This document shows positions 23,427 through 35,640 of a stretch of 64,000 bases of DNA, one piece after another. Under the pieces are notes generated by a model, which did not search any database, was not told the DNA's origin, and worked only from the letters and a program-made list of their open reading frames with translations. Within the stretch, counting starts at the first letter, position 1. Each line of letters starts with the position of its first letter. This DNA is from Diplocarpon mali (lineage: Eukaryota > Ascomycota > Leotiomycetes > Helotiales > Drepanopezizaceae). The stretch lies in contig JAENRP010000009.1 in assembly GCA_024741835.1 (NCBI GenBank), positions 186,001 through 250,000 on the forward strand, given 5' to 3'. Both the position numbers and the translations under genes were made by a program.

Positions 23427-25491
23427 GGGTGGACTCGCGCTGGATGCTTGAGCTGGCCCAGTTTCCTCCAGTCTTTGGCGCCGCTGATGGACAGGCTCCG
23501 TTGTAAATTATACTGCGATTTTTGCTTTTTCGGTTGGGGGGGGGTGCAGAACTGCCCTCGATAAGTGAGCGGAAATACATGACATGACTGCATTCCCAAC
23601 GCGGATTTCCAAGTGTGTGATGCAGAGAAGGGCAAATTGCCCGGGGCGTCTCCAGCATGCCACCCAGGCATACCGTCTTGCCGAGCAGGGCGGGCCAGCG
23701 AAGGTCGTGAGAAAGACAGATCTTGATGGGATCCGAGTTGCAGATTCTGGGTTTTCATGGTGTAGCGAGGAGTTGTACTGCGAACAGTGCTCGGAGCTGT
23801 GTAAAAAGTAAAGGCACAAACAGCTAGTGCGGGCTGGGATCACAATCACGTAAGCAAGCGCCCAGCCACTCTATTTTAAACAAGCCTCGATACTTTTCCA
23901 TTGTTGCCAAAGCCATGCTATGTCGCCTTCTTGATCAACCCTAGTGCGTGAGCAATCCCAACTCGCAGCTACTCGTGCGCTTTATTCTCGGCCGATCCAT
24001 TGTATGGAGGCTTTCTGTGGGCATTCCCTCTGGTCCCTTACCTGACCTGACCTGAGCTGACAGATCGACGGGCGGACGACGGCGGACGACGGCGGCCCCC
24101 TCGCGTCGTCGGCGTGCAGGTCCAGCAGCCAAGACGTGGGAATAAGCTCGTCTCGTCACATCCCCACAAAGCTTGCCCCCGGCATCTGCACTCTTTCGAT
24201 TTATACGACTCTGGCATCCACCCGCCTTCCTGATCCCTTTCCTCTGGCATTCTCTCTCGCTACGCCCTGCGCAATAAGAGATCGGAGAGGAGGCGGCTGT
24301 GTCGACGGTCCCTTTGGCCTTCCCATTTCCCAGATGCCTTTCGCTCGGCTCTCTGATCAGCGCGTGTTGAGTTCCGAGCTTTTCCTCTCTACACTTCTGC
24401 CAGATCGTTGCAGAGGTCGGCCCGATATTCCGTGAATACTCCGTCCTGTATAGAACTGGCGGGTGGCGGATGGCAGGCCATGCATGGCAAGTTGCTGTCT
24501 AGCGCGTCCGTAGTATCATGTCATATCAGGCTTGCGACCGATGCAGTGGCAGCTCTGATCGCTTCCTCTGATTGCCCTCCTGGTAGGCAGCTCCCGTCAT
24601 CTTGAGGCTAGCCTGGGACGACGCTACTCGCCTCGCATGTGGCTGGTTCGGCGCACAATACACTACGGTCGGTACTATGACCACGGTATCTATCATTCTC
24701 ATGCTAGACTTCTAGTCTACCTCGGCTAGTCATGGACGGGTGAGCCGTCAGGATGTCGTGATAGTTGGCGCTCCTGTCGACATGTTGGAGGTGTGGTTGT
24801 GACGTCCCAGCAGGTCGGCCAGGTCCGATGATATGAACCGTATGCGTGTGTGTCTCGTACACTGCCGGTCGGGTACAGGGACCGAGGATGCTATAATTCA
24901 CGACTCTCATGTCATCGATCATCCGAAACCTGTCCATCAGTCCCTGCCTTTGGTGTCGGGTCACGTCAGGGCAGGCCGAGGCAATAGCACACGGGGTGGA
25001 GGGAAGACTACAATACACAAAGTACAGCAGCTACGGTCTGTATACGGACCCAACGCAAATGAACAAACTTCCGTTCGTTCATGGAGAGGGCCCGGTTCCC
25101 TGACGATTGAACCGAGTTCGAAGAGGCAGGACAATTGTTCGGTTTGGCCATATCTTATCCAGAACTACGGGCGGCCTTGACCATGGACTAACTGATCATC
25201 GACGTCGGTTGGGGCGAAGTCGAAGCTACGTACGGTAGGTTAGTATAGATACAGATAGCTACCTGCCTACCTTATGGATTTACGGAGATGGTTAGCTACC
25301 TGTTGACGGCAAATTATCACCTACCTATGTTTAGATAGACTGCTATCCAAGTACCTATGATAGGAAGGTGGGCTTCGTGAAGCTTTGCTGCGTCGCCTCT
25401 ATATTGCCCGACACCATCCCCTCCCCCCTCCCAAGAATCGCTTGTACCATGTTCCAAGACCACCTCGGAGCGTGATTTAACTCCCAGCACC
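23427..25491. other. Intergenic between mannosidase and peptide transporter
   Basis: Two kilobases of noncoding DNA. Short direct repeats of a CGGACGACGG-like unit lie near 24070-24092. Sequence near 25200-25340 is rich in TACCTACC-like repeats in the transporter promoter region. ORFs here look random. Confidence 0.55.
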
Positions 25492-27603
25492 ATGGGTACG
25501 CTGCATTGGCTTCTCACAACTTACCGACGGAAATAAGTCTCAGTGCTAACATCTGCCAGCGGAACGCAGGACTGCGAATGGCCAGTATACCATTGGCGAA
25601 GATAATAGCCTGGCTATCGATCAGCCAGGAACCATCGCGCACGACGACTCCAGACGCCTGTCAGTCGTCGAGGATGCCTACGATGGCAAACCCACCACCG
25701 AGGAGCTTGGCTCTCTGAGACGGGTACCAGGAGAGATTCCTATAGCGGCCTACGGTCTCTGCTTCGCCGAGTTTTGCGAACGCGGCTCATACTATTCTTC
25801 CATAAGTGTCATTTCCAATTTTGTCAACCGAAAGCTCCCAGCAAACGGCAATGGATACGGAGCTCCACCCAAGGTCAGTACTCTTCGTCATCGTCCTCGA
25901 GAAGTCGGATTCTAGCCTGGATAGTGCTTTGGAAATCGCTGACCCGCGTCCAAGGGTTCACAATCAACTGCTGGTGCCCTAGGACTCGGGACGGTGAAAG
26001 CCAGTGCTGTTAATCAGTCTTTCAAGATGCTTGTGTACTGTCTACCCGTGCTTTTTGGTTACATCGCAGACACCTATACCGGCCGATTCAAACTCATCTG
26101 CTATGGCGTCGTTGTTTTTGGTGTAGCTCACGCCCTTATGATCGCATCCGGAGCGCCCTCACTCCTCCGAGAGGGCCACGCCGCTGCCCCGTACCTTATC
26201 TCGCTGTATATCCTTGCCGTTGGTGCTGGTACGTACTCCGGGCTCGTGATCGATGCAGCACATGAGGCGTGTCGAGACGAGTCGATTGTCAAAGCTGACT
26301 AGTCTCGTAGCCATGTTCAAGCCGTGTGTCTCTCCTACGCTTCTCGATCAAATCCCAGATACGAAGCCTGTTGTCAAGACCCTGAGAGACGGCGAGAGGG
26401 TCATCATCGACCCCGAGTCCACGACAGAGCGGGTCGTTTTATGGTTCTACCTCTTGATCAACGTGGGTGGCTTCCTGGGAGTGCCTGCCTCGTATCTCGC
26501 TAAATACGTGGGGTGGATGGCCACGTTCTCTCTGCCTATGGCAATCTACCTGCCACTCCCGTTCGTTCTTTGGTTCCTCCACAAGAGGCTTATTCTGCAC
26601 CCACCAGGAGGAAGCGATCTTGTCAACTGCTTCAGGGTTCTTGGCATCTGCCTGAAGAACAACAGTTCGAGATTTGGCCGCCACGGGTTCTGGGAGGCTG
26701 CTAAGCCTTCTGTCATGGCGGCTTATGGCGGGACAGAGGTTGTTCCTTGGAACGACCAGTTCGTAGAGGATGTCCGCCGCACCTTCCAGGCCACCGGCAT
26801 GTTCTGTTTCTTCCCGGTGCAGTACATCAACGACAACGGTCTCGGCATCTCAGCGGATGCCATGTCCACGATGCTGACCACCAACGGCGTGCCCAACGAC
26901 CTGATCAGCAACTTTAACGCCCTGGCCATTATTGCGTTCATCCCTATCCTGAACTATGGGCTCTACCCATTCTTGCGGAAAAAGCGTATCCAATTCGGCC
27001 CTGTTGCTCGCATCACATTCGGGCTATTCCTTTCTTCTCTCGGCGGCGTGGCCTACACAGTTCTCAACTAGTAGGTCGTGTCTTTCTGGGAGACCCTCAC
27101 CCGTGGACTAACTCCATGCTCCTAGTTATGCGTACAAGACGGGGCCTTGCGGACATTACGGCACCAGCCCCACTTGCGTCGACGCCGAGGGCAACTCTCT
27201 CGTCGCACCTATCACTATCTGGTACATGGCGATCCCATTCGCGCTCGGCGGCATCTCAGAGCTGTTCGTCAATGTCCCTGCATATGGGATCGCATACTCG
27301 CGCGCCCCCAAGAACATGAGAGGTCTCGTGACTGCCCTCAACCTCTTCAGCACGGGCATCGCATACGCCTTCGGTCTTGCCTTTGCTGGCCTGATCAAGG
27401 ATCCATATCTGACCTGGGATCTAGGCGGACCGGCCATCGTGGGATTCGTCAGCACCGTCGTGTTCTGGTTTCTCTTCAAGCACATCGACGATGAGGAGTA
27501 CACGCTTAGCACGAACGACGACTATCACCTTGGCCAGGGGTCCTCCGGCACTTCCGTCGCTGGACAGGACAGCGAGAAGAAGCCCCAGGCGAACAAGATC
27601 TAG
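25492..27603 (+). CDS. PTR2-type proton-coupled di/tripeptide transporter (POT family)
   Basis: POT carriers import di- and tripeptides with protons across the plasma membrane. Exons are 25492-25495, 25560-25873, 25955-26228, 26311-27070 and 27126-27603, giving 609 residues. The first coding exon is just ATG plus one base; splicing yields MAERRTANGQY. An acidic N-terminal tail leads to PIAAYGLCFAEFCERGSYY, where the Glu-Arg pair matches the family ExxER motif, here CERGSYY. The PTR signature region reads FYLLINVGGFLGVPASYLAKYVGW. ALGLGTVKASAVNQ and GPCGHYGTSPTC mark a middle helix and an extracellular loop. All four introns join in frame. The C-terminus is hydrophilic and ends KKPQANKI. Confidence 0.9.
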
Positions 27604-29222
27604 AGTGTAATTATACCGTAGGTAGAGGGCAAGTTTTGCTTAATAATACGAAGGCCTTGTTGATATTTGGCGAGCCTCGTTCGACCCAGCGTGGGCAGGG
27701 GAGCCGCTCATCCGGCGGGGACCAGCCTGGAGGCAGAAACCCAGCTCCTAGTCTCCGAAGGTGGCCTAGAAAATCGTTGTTTCAAAGGGATCAGTCCTGT
27801 CCACAAGCTCATGCCGCCCCTCGTGAAGCGACTTGCTCCCAGACCTCGACCAGATAGATATCTGCCTCGGGCCCAGTCGAAGGTCCGTAAGCTGTTCCCG
27901 GCGGAGGATCCACGGTCCACGGTCCACGGTCCGACGACGCACAAGACCAGGGCCGGAGAGACTATCCAACTTTCGAAGGAGAGGGGTATCCGCTGTTGCT
28001 GTACTGTGTTTGTTTGTGTTGCTGTGCTCGTAGAGACGCTGCTGCAGAGATGGGAACTGGTGTCGCGAAGCGGATCCAGCCAACAACCTATTATCTTTTA
28101 TTTTTCCATCCCAAAAAAAAAAGAAAAAAAGAATCCCCACCTCTCGCCCCCGGAGTAGACATTTATAAAGGAAAGCAAAAAGAAAATGAGAGGGAGAGGA
28201 GAAAGACAAAGGTCCTGCGGTTTCCCTCTCGCGTCAGTCTCGCAAGGCCGTGAATCTGGCTGTCGAGAAGCACGCGGAGGCTGGATTCCTGTGCTGCCCT
28301 TGTCCTATAGCGGTAGGTCAAGAAAGCCCAGGGATATGCAGCGGACGGTCAGTGAAAGAGAGCGTGTTGAGATGTCACTCGTTCAGCCGCTGGCCCGTTC
28401 AGTCGCCCTGCTCCGTGCCGCACGTCGCGACGCCGGAGCTGGTATCGTTACCCGTCGACTGTTTTCCGGATCTGGTAGATGTGCGTTGGGGTTGGGGAGC
28501 AGGAGACAGAGTGGCTCTGGATCTGACTGAGATGGGACGAGGTGGTGGCGAAGCGAGGATGTCAGAATCAGGTACGTTCGGATGTTGTGAGGTGTAGAGC
28601 CAAGCGCAGCTCATAACAGAGTAGGTAGCAGCAGTGACAGTATTTCCACAATATACTGCCTCGTCAAGCCAGGCGTCCTGCTGCCACTTTTCCTCTTGGT
28701 CGAGTCAACCGCTGGGCCGCTGTAAACTCCGCTTGGTTTTCCATGATCAAATAATCCCAGTTCGGCTGCATTCAACTGGAGACTACAGCTCCAGCGAAAA
28801 CATGTGTGTGTGTGATGCGCCGACTTGTCTGGGGCACAGAGTTCGTGAGTGATTGTGTGCGTGGTAAAGCCAAGTCGTGGCTGGACTGGCAACAGCTAGA
28901 GATCCTCGGCCATCCGTCCAGGCGAGCCCATGAGTGGCCAGCCATCACCATGTTCTCCCCAGTATGCATTTATCTGAGGCGGAGGAACCCTTTCGCATCT
29001 GTTCTGTGATATCTGCACGTTGCATGAGACGGGCATCGTGAGGGGTGATCTCGGGGAGCCATATAACATCTCGGCTACAGACCTCGCATGGGCTGCACCG
29101 ACGTCCCTCATGGATCGAGTCCATCTCATGCCCTTGGATCTCCTCCCACCGCGCTCCTAGCCGGCCTTGCAACTGCGATCCGGTCTTGTCTCTTGTTTCC
29201 TTGCGCCTCTCATAGTTGAACA
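27604..29222. other. Intergenic with short tandem repeat
   Basis: Noncoding. A 7-nt unit (CCACGGT) is repeated three times near 27909-27932. An A-rich run lies near 28113-28131 and a GA-rich run near 28184-28210. No supportable ORF. Confidence 0.55.
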
Positions 29223-30677
29223 ATGCATTCTCTGAAGAGCCTTTTCCGGATGGTCTTCCTGCGCAAGCAGGATGCAGCACATGATATCGAGAACATTACC
29301 CCTAGGCCGCCCAGCAAGCTGAACCATCAATTCTCCAACAACAGCCCGACCAGGTGCGTGACTTTGGCCGACTGGAACTTGATCCGACCGACAATCTGAA
29401 CCTCTTCCGCCATCTGACCGGCATTCTCACACACGCGTCAATGGCACACGGAGATGACTTCTTCTCGTCCTCTGGACTTCGTTCTGCCCCAAACCCAGGA
29501 CTCTATGCCCGTGTCGTCCATAATGAGCAGGCAGCCAAAGTTGGCTACTAATACTTCTCCCTGCTCATCGCGGGTGTCTGGGGATGCAGATCATAGTCGC
29601 TGCTGCGCTGACTGCCCTCGGAGCCGGGGGTGGTGGCCGCGGAGCTGTCACTGTATTCGGAGCTATCAACACTGTGTTCGCGGGGATCCTGACGTTCCTC
29701 AGAAGCTCGAGTCTGCCTAACCGAATGAAATACTACCAGACCGAATGGCAACGTGTGCGCGAGTTCATCAAGCCGAGGGAGCGGAATTTCAGCCGTCCGG
29801 ATCGTGACCTCGAGTGTGTATAAGTCCTCACCTGTTTCCTCCGATCTCTTGAGACCTCGGTTCCAAAGACTGCTTGAAGCCCGAGTTCTCGAGACAGACG
29901 CCAGATCCTTTGACAACGAAGACAACAGGGCTAATCTCGCAAAAGTGCTCATGCCATGGCGGCCATAGTGGAAGCAATGTACGAGGATGTGAAGATGGAC
30001 TTGGAAGCCAGTACGCCAGATCGCTTCGCTGGCATCAGAAAGTCTGCTGTGCAGTCAAATCCGCAAGTCCCACGCCGCTACCTCCTAATACCCATACTGG
30101 CTAGCTTTTGGAAACTATCCCACTGCGCGCTCTAGAAATTCCTGACTTTACTTTGTGCTAACGCCCCCGGTCTGCACAGGTTTCCAAGTAATAGATCACC
30201 TGGCGTGTTTTGCCTCGGATGCAAGGTCTGAACGAGAAGGGCAAAGAGTTCGGAGCAGGCTTTGGCAGCAGAGTAAAAGGTTTAGCTTCGGAGACCACGC
30301 ACTTTGCACATCAAGCGCGAGACATTGGGAAGGATTTGCAGACACAAAAGGAGCGCGCTGCCGAAGGCGTGAGCAAGGAGGTCGGAGAGCACCGAGATCG
30401 AGCAGAACGTATGGAGCATATGTTTGGAGACAAAGTACAGGCCCTGGCCACAGAAATCGGACAGAGGGTACACATGGCCGAGCGAGTAGTCCATGATGCC
30501 GAAGCAAGGGAACGAAGTGCCATGGATAGTGTTGTTAGATATGCGAGAGACCATGAGGAACGACTCGAGGCAGCTGGGAGGAACAAGGCCACGGGCGGAC
30601 TGACCATCAGTGCGGATTTGCACTCGGTGAGCACGAGCAAGGAACACCAGGATGCGAAGGAGAAGAGGGAGCAATGA
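29223..30677 (+). pseudogene. SLATT-like two-TM protein gene, apparently damaged
   Basis: SLATT domains are small two-helix membrane modules predicted to act as effectors in conflict systems, and fungi have their own branch. Family-like pieces occur in order but in different frames. A start exon is at 29223. A block (about 29336-29583) reads DNLNLFRHLTGI and RVVHNEQAAKVGY, then meets TAA at 29549, after which YFSLLIAGVWG continues in the same frame. One base is then out of step before MQIIVAAALTALGAG and AINTVFAGILTFL (from 29584), the two TM segments. A plausible intron (about 29817-29971) leads to EAMYEDVKMDLEASTPDRFAG, and a charged helical tail follows (30219-30677). The tail could be a separate gene. 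The family call is from memory of homologues; damage versus sequence error is open. Confidence 0.6.
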
Positions 30678-30922
30678 ATTGATATGGAGGGTGTAACTAA
30701 GAGTCGTTACACTTACAGCTATATAGCTGAGCCGCTTCTTTGTTCATGCGAGAGTTCACCGGGGCCAGTTTCCTTTGCTTATGTAAGCGAGGCTCGAGTA
30801 TTGGCAATACCGTATATTGTGATTCTTGGCCCTCACGCAACTGCTGCTCTGCCACACCAGAAGCAGAGCAAATCTCCGTACATGAGACATATACGTCAAG
30901 AACATACTGGCCAGATCGCGCC

Positions 30923-31834
30923 ATGATCCTCCTTCGGGGTGTGCTCCCTCGCTCCCTACGCATCCAACGGACTTCAGTCTCTCGCCCTGTGGATTTCCGC
31001 CGAAGCGTCCAACTCTGGAACGCGACCAGTGCCGGCGTCAGATACCTGAACAAAAACATTCTCTACTTTACGGATGCCTTGGAACTCTACCCCAATCCCA
31101 ATGATGTCACCATCGACCTCTGGCCGCATGGCGAGGGCAAATCCTCGCGCCAGCGCATGAGTCTTGCCGAGTATTTCCAGATCCATGCGCAACCGGGGAA
31201 GCTACTCGTGCCTCGAGAGATGCCCAAACCGGTCGATGGCGGATTGCCAGGAGGAGACAGCAAGGCCGAGGAGGAGGTGCCGTGCTATACACAAAAGTCG
31301 ATCGAAACGTTGTTCTCGTCCTATAAGCCGAAACCCAAGAAAAGCTTCAAAGGATATACTGCTCCGCACGAGTTCCACCTCATTGCCCCTGGGCAACGCA
31401 CTTTCGAGTACGCCATGTTCAGGATGTGTGCTCATATACGCGCGGGGCACATTATCGAAATGCATATCCGCTACATCAAAGAGCGAGTCCCAAACCGCGA
31501 GATTTTCACTAGCAGGCTGGCGCAATACGTACATATGAGACCAGATGTCATCATTGCTGCAATGCCGGAGCGGACAGGCTATCTGGTTGAACCGCAGATG
31601 AACTTCATCGAGTCGTGCTGGGTCATGAGGCACAAAAAGTTAACGAAGCAGGGCCACGAGCCTCCGAGCGATACATTAAAGTTCAAGGCGAGCCAGAAGA
31701 GAGCTTCGCATGTTTTCTACATGGGGGAGAATGGGACGTACGAACCACTCTTCACCTTGCGGCAAAAGATGGCGGAGGAAAAGAAGGCGGCGGAAGCTCA
31801 CGGAAACGGACAAGGCACCGGGAGCAGCTCTTGA
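30923..31834 (+). CDS. Conserved-looking protein of unknown function, possible mitochondrial targeting
   Basis: This is a single-exon ORF of 303 residues from the first ATG that gives a sensible N-terminus. I do not recognise a family. The first 30 residues (MILLRGVLPRSLRIQRTS and on) are rich in Arg and Leu without acidic residues, as in mitochondrial presequences. A central block with FHLIAPGQRTFEYAMFRMC, HIRAGHIIEMHIRYIKER and MRPDVIIAAMPERTGY looks like an alpha/beta domain. The C-terminus is Lys/Ala-rich. A distant resemblance to organellar translation factors was considered but no diagnostic motif is visible. The codon pattern and length make a real gene likely. Confidence 0.65.
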   Translation: MILLRGVLPRSLRIQRTSVSRPVDFRRSVQLWNATSAGVRYLNKNILYFTDALELYPNPNDVTIDLWPHGEGKSSRQRMSLAEYFQIHAQPGKLLVPREMPKPVDGGLPGGDSKAEEEVPCYTQKSIETLFSSYKPKPKKSFKGYTAPHEFHLIAPGQRTFEYAMFRMCAHIRAGHIIEMHIRYIKERVPNREIFTSRLAQYVHMRPDVIIAAMPERTGYLVEPQMNFIESCWVMRHKKLTKQGHEPPSDTLKFKASQKRASHVFYMGENGTYEPLFTLRQKMAEEKKAAEAHGNGQGTGSSS

Positions 31835-32737
31835 GATGGGACGAGCCATTGTCCCGAAAGGCTGTATTCCTATATACGTGGGCGTATTGTCCGCGCTGCA
31901 GCCTCTCCGGTGAATCGATCGCTTCGCCGGATCGGCACCTGGCTTAGGATTGCAACGACTTGCGTATCTCGATGTTTGCTTCCGCTATACGGAATGTTCC
32001 AGGGAGCAATCGTTGGCAGGTTCAATTTATGCTCACCTCGAATGCTTGTGGAACTATGCCTCTATTGGTTTCATCTCCTTGTATATCTAATCTGTGCCGT
32101 ATGTAGCGCTTAGCATGATACACCGGGGATATGCAGGTGCCTCTGCACAGTCCCTTTCACATAATCGCTTGTTTTCGTATTCCCTTTCGATGCTCATCTG
32201 AAGTCCGAGGCAAGTGGCCAAGAGGTCATAGGAGAAGATGAATAGTGCTCAAGATCTTGGACCAACTTGCACGTGTGAGAATGTTTTACACATGCTTGAA
32301 AAAGGGTCGGCTCGTTGTTTCGGACGCGCGCTCGATGCCCCCTCTACTTCCCAGAGAGATGAATAAGAAATGCCTGGTCAGACCAGGATCCGGAGCATCG
32401 TACCTCCTGAGCACGGGAATATAACATTTCAATGTCTTCCCCATAAGTGTCTCACTGCTTGTGATGTGCTTTCATCTCTTCGGCATTCCTGCGTCTTTTC
32501 TTCTTGCTCACATACTTGGGGTTTCGGGGTGCTGAGGCCAGCCACAGCTTCAAATCTTGAACCGCNCTCCCCGAGTAGACCCCTCCCTAGCTGTCCTACC
32601 TGCCGGTGGCAAGGTACTCGGAATGGAGTACGGGGAAGCTGCTGAAAAAACCATGGGGATCAAATTGGCAGAACTGAAGACGCCCTCTCCTACCTGCCAC
32701 TGTCGAGCAGAACGTGATTGAACAGCCAGAGCCCATA
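31835..32737. other. Convergent intergenic region with one ambiguous base
   Basis: Contains the 3' ends of the unknown gene (plus) and the GH89 gene (minus). An N at 32566 is the only undetermined base I noticed. No ORF of interest. Confidence 0.6.
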
Positions 32738-35107
32738 TCAGGTCCAAGTGAGGCTGCCCCTGTTGCCAAGCGCCTCCTCGAGCACTTCTCTCAACGCGCC
32801 CACGTCTCCGGATTGGCCTCTCTGTGTTCTGCTGCTCCCTCCACTCACCCAGCCATTCTCAAACACCCTCAGCCGACGGTTCAAATCAGTCTCGTTGTAC
32901 CGGGAGAGAGGCACCTCCGCCAAGTACTGCAGGAAGATCTCCCACCTCGGGGCATGGTACCCGTTGACCAGCCCACCCCAGCTTTTCGAGGCGTAGTCGG
33001 CTATCTCGCCATCCGGACCCCACAGGGAGATCTGGGTCCGCAAATCCTGCTCGTAGAAGTCCTGGAGCGCCTCGTTCTCAGAGAAAGCTCGGGCCTCGGA
33101 TATGTATGTGGAGAGAGAGAAGGCTGGGTTGGTGCTCAGGACTGCGTCCAGTGTATGGAGGAGAGTGGTGAGGTTCGCGCCGATGGCCGAGAGAGTATTG
33201 ATTGACGGCGACGGTGAGGAGTATGCTTTTACAAGCGAGATGTAGACATCTGTGAAGAAGTTGCTGATGACCTGGCGCGTCACATCTGTCATATCGTACT
33301 GATATGCGGGATTGTCCCAGAGCAACGGGTTGCTCTGCGAGGCGCTGTAAAGCAGATTCCATGCCGAGGTCAGATTTGCGGGAGAGTATGTTATTATCGT
33401 CGAGTGCGGCCCCGTGTAGCCCTGAACATAGAGCATGTTTGAGATGTTCGGCGAGAGTTCCAAGATTGACTTGGTAACTCCGATCACACTGGAGTTCGTG
33501 TTGTTGTAAACAGTGCTCCTCATTATATCCCAAGCCGTGTACATCCCCTCGGGAATCTTCCCGGTGCCTGAGTATCGCCGAGTTACCCAGTTGTGAAAAT
33601 AAACCTGGGTGTTGAGAGGGGAGCCTGACCAGGCCTGGTCCAGAAGTAAGTCATACATGATCTCGTTGCCTTCTTGGCCCTCCATAGACAGCCCAAATCC
33701 TACTAGAGAGCCGGAGTTTGCAAGTGCTTCGATTGGGCTGATGGTCACATTATCAATCTGGCCATAAAGTCCCATATTTCCACCAAAGTTATGAAGTTGG
33801 CAAAATATCCAGGGCTTCCCGAAGTACGAGTTCGTTCGCTGCCACTGGGGGGCCGATTCGGAAAATAGGTCAATAACCAGCATGTCCTCGTCCCTCTCGA
33901 TGCCGCCAAGATAGGCCTGGATACGTTCTTCAGTCCAGAAACTGGAGAGCGCAAAGAAGAGCCAGCCCTGCATCATCCAAATAGCGTCTGGGTCGGCCGC
34001 TTTCAGACTTCGCCACGTATGGTGGGACACAGATCGCAAGTAGTCCAGATCTCCCGAGTATGGGTTGTTCTCGTTGTACTGATCCAGAGTGTAGATGTGT
34101 GTGATATTGCCGTAGAGCGCTGCCTGCTTCGAGATAAATCTCCTCTGAAGCATCTCGAACGCTGGATCGAGCGGCTGCAAGAACGTGACATTCGTATACT
34201 GCACTGGAAACCCCGCCCAGTTCGAGCCATGTATAACACTAGCGTTTGGCAGAACTCTGCTGATGGCTGGCGGGACAAACCCAGTGAAGCACGGAAGTGC
34301 TGGTGTCATTCCTAGCTCTACCATGCGCTTCGTGATGTTCTTCTGTAGCTCTGACTGATTGTCAACCCATTCCCGTGGGAGTGGCCCGTTCCAGGATCCT
34401 TGAATGTTGCCGAAGCGATTCCAAGATTGGTAGGCCGGGCCGCTGAAGAAGGACAAAATTTCGGTATCTGTCAACCCGATTTCTTGGAAAACCTCGAGCA
34501 GAACCTTTTCCTGCCCGACCCATGCCAACAGCAGGTTCACTCCACGGAGAGCTAGCCAGTCGAGCTCCAGCTCCCAGTCCTCCCACGTCCAAAAAGCAGT
34601 GGTGTATGAGAAGGTCACTTTTCGTTGCCGTCAAGATTGGTTGACGTTGTTGAGGCCTGATGATCTTACCAGTATTGAAGTGATATCTCCACGGAACGAT
34701 ACTTGATCCTCCTATAGTAACGTCCAAAGTAGGTAATTTATCAGGGCCAGTATCTAAGCGGTTTCCTATAAACCACCATATATCAACATGAACCGTTTCG
34801 GTAAAGTACCGATGCAGACTGTCTGGGCTTAAGTATGACCTCTCGTGAGCATAATCAGAACGACTCACCCGCTTGAGAGAGCACTCAGTGAATTGCCTTC
34901 AACGAGAATCTTTCCATGCGTCGTAGAAGAGATGCTATAGACATCGTTCGAAGTAGTGTTTGGCTTGCTTCTCAAAAGCCGGAATTGGAAGTCGTCAACG
35001 TACTTCGGTACCCGCCGTTTGACTAGGTTTAGGATACCTTGAGTCGATTGTGCTGAGGCAATTGACGCTGCCCCCACAAGGTATATCAAAAGCTTCGAAA
35101 GTAACAT
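32738..35107 (-). CDS. Secreted alpha-N-acetylglucosaminidase, GH89 (NAGLU-like)
   Basis: GH89 enzymes release terminal alpha-linked N-acetylglucosamine; the human relative degrades heparan sulfate in lysosomes. Exons (minus) 34869-35107, 34670-34818 and 32738-34617 give 755 residues. A signal peptide (MLLSKLLIYLVGAASIASAQ) implies secretion. Diagnostic sequence includes VHVDIWWFIGNRLD, VPWRYHFN-TVTFSYTTAFWTW, RGVNLLLAWVGQE and PALPCFTGFVPP. The expected acid/base and nucleophile regions are YTLDQYNENNPYSGDL and FGLSMEGQEGNEIMYDLL. Introns of 50 and 52 nt rebuild SSGLHRYF and HFNTVTF. Many N-x-S/T sites fit a glycoprotein. The natural substrate in a fungus is unclear. The neighbours do not form a catabolic cluster. 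Confidence 0.92.
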
Positions 35108-35640
35108 GATGAGTGACTGAAGTTAGAGAATGGACCGGGCACAGTTGAAGTTTATATGATACTAGAGCCATGAAACTTTACGATGGCCCCAACGATATAT
35201 GTACGAAGAAAATCTTTCCTCTCAGACATGCAACGTTGCCGCATTTTCGAGGGGTGTAATGACGATTTTGCAACGGTCGTCAGCATGCGGAGGCTCCAAT
35301 CATTACTTTGCACTACAGCCACCACCCTTGCACAAAAATAATGCATAAGTGCATGAATATATGCGCGATATCCTGAGTTCTCAGCTCTTGCAACCTCAAC
35401 TGATGTCATTGCCTTGCTGTCGTGCGACCATTGCAACGAAATCATCATCTCATCGTACAAAATCTTCGAGTTCAGAAACAGATGTTTGGAACAGTGAAAG
35501 TGATACAGCAAAACCCGAATGCTTTTCGTACATCCATCATTATTCATGGCTGGGAGAATAGCTGTTGTACACTTCTAGCATTTTCTATCAGAACCAAGAT
35601 GCCTTCTCAATTGATCAAAAGATCCAGTTCTCCTCAATAT
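35108..35640. other. AT-rich intergenic DNA upstream of GH89
   Basis: This presumably holds the GH89 promoter. It marks the left boundary of an AT-rich block. Short ORFs on both strands show no motif. Confidence 0.5.

Noticed and set aside
29540..29589. A 50-nt intron that would remove the TAA and restore frame in the SLATT-like gene
   Set aside because: The donor (GTTGGC) is weak, the branch-like sequence is only about 8 nt from it, and removal would delete most of the first TM segment.
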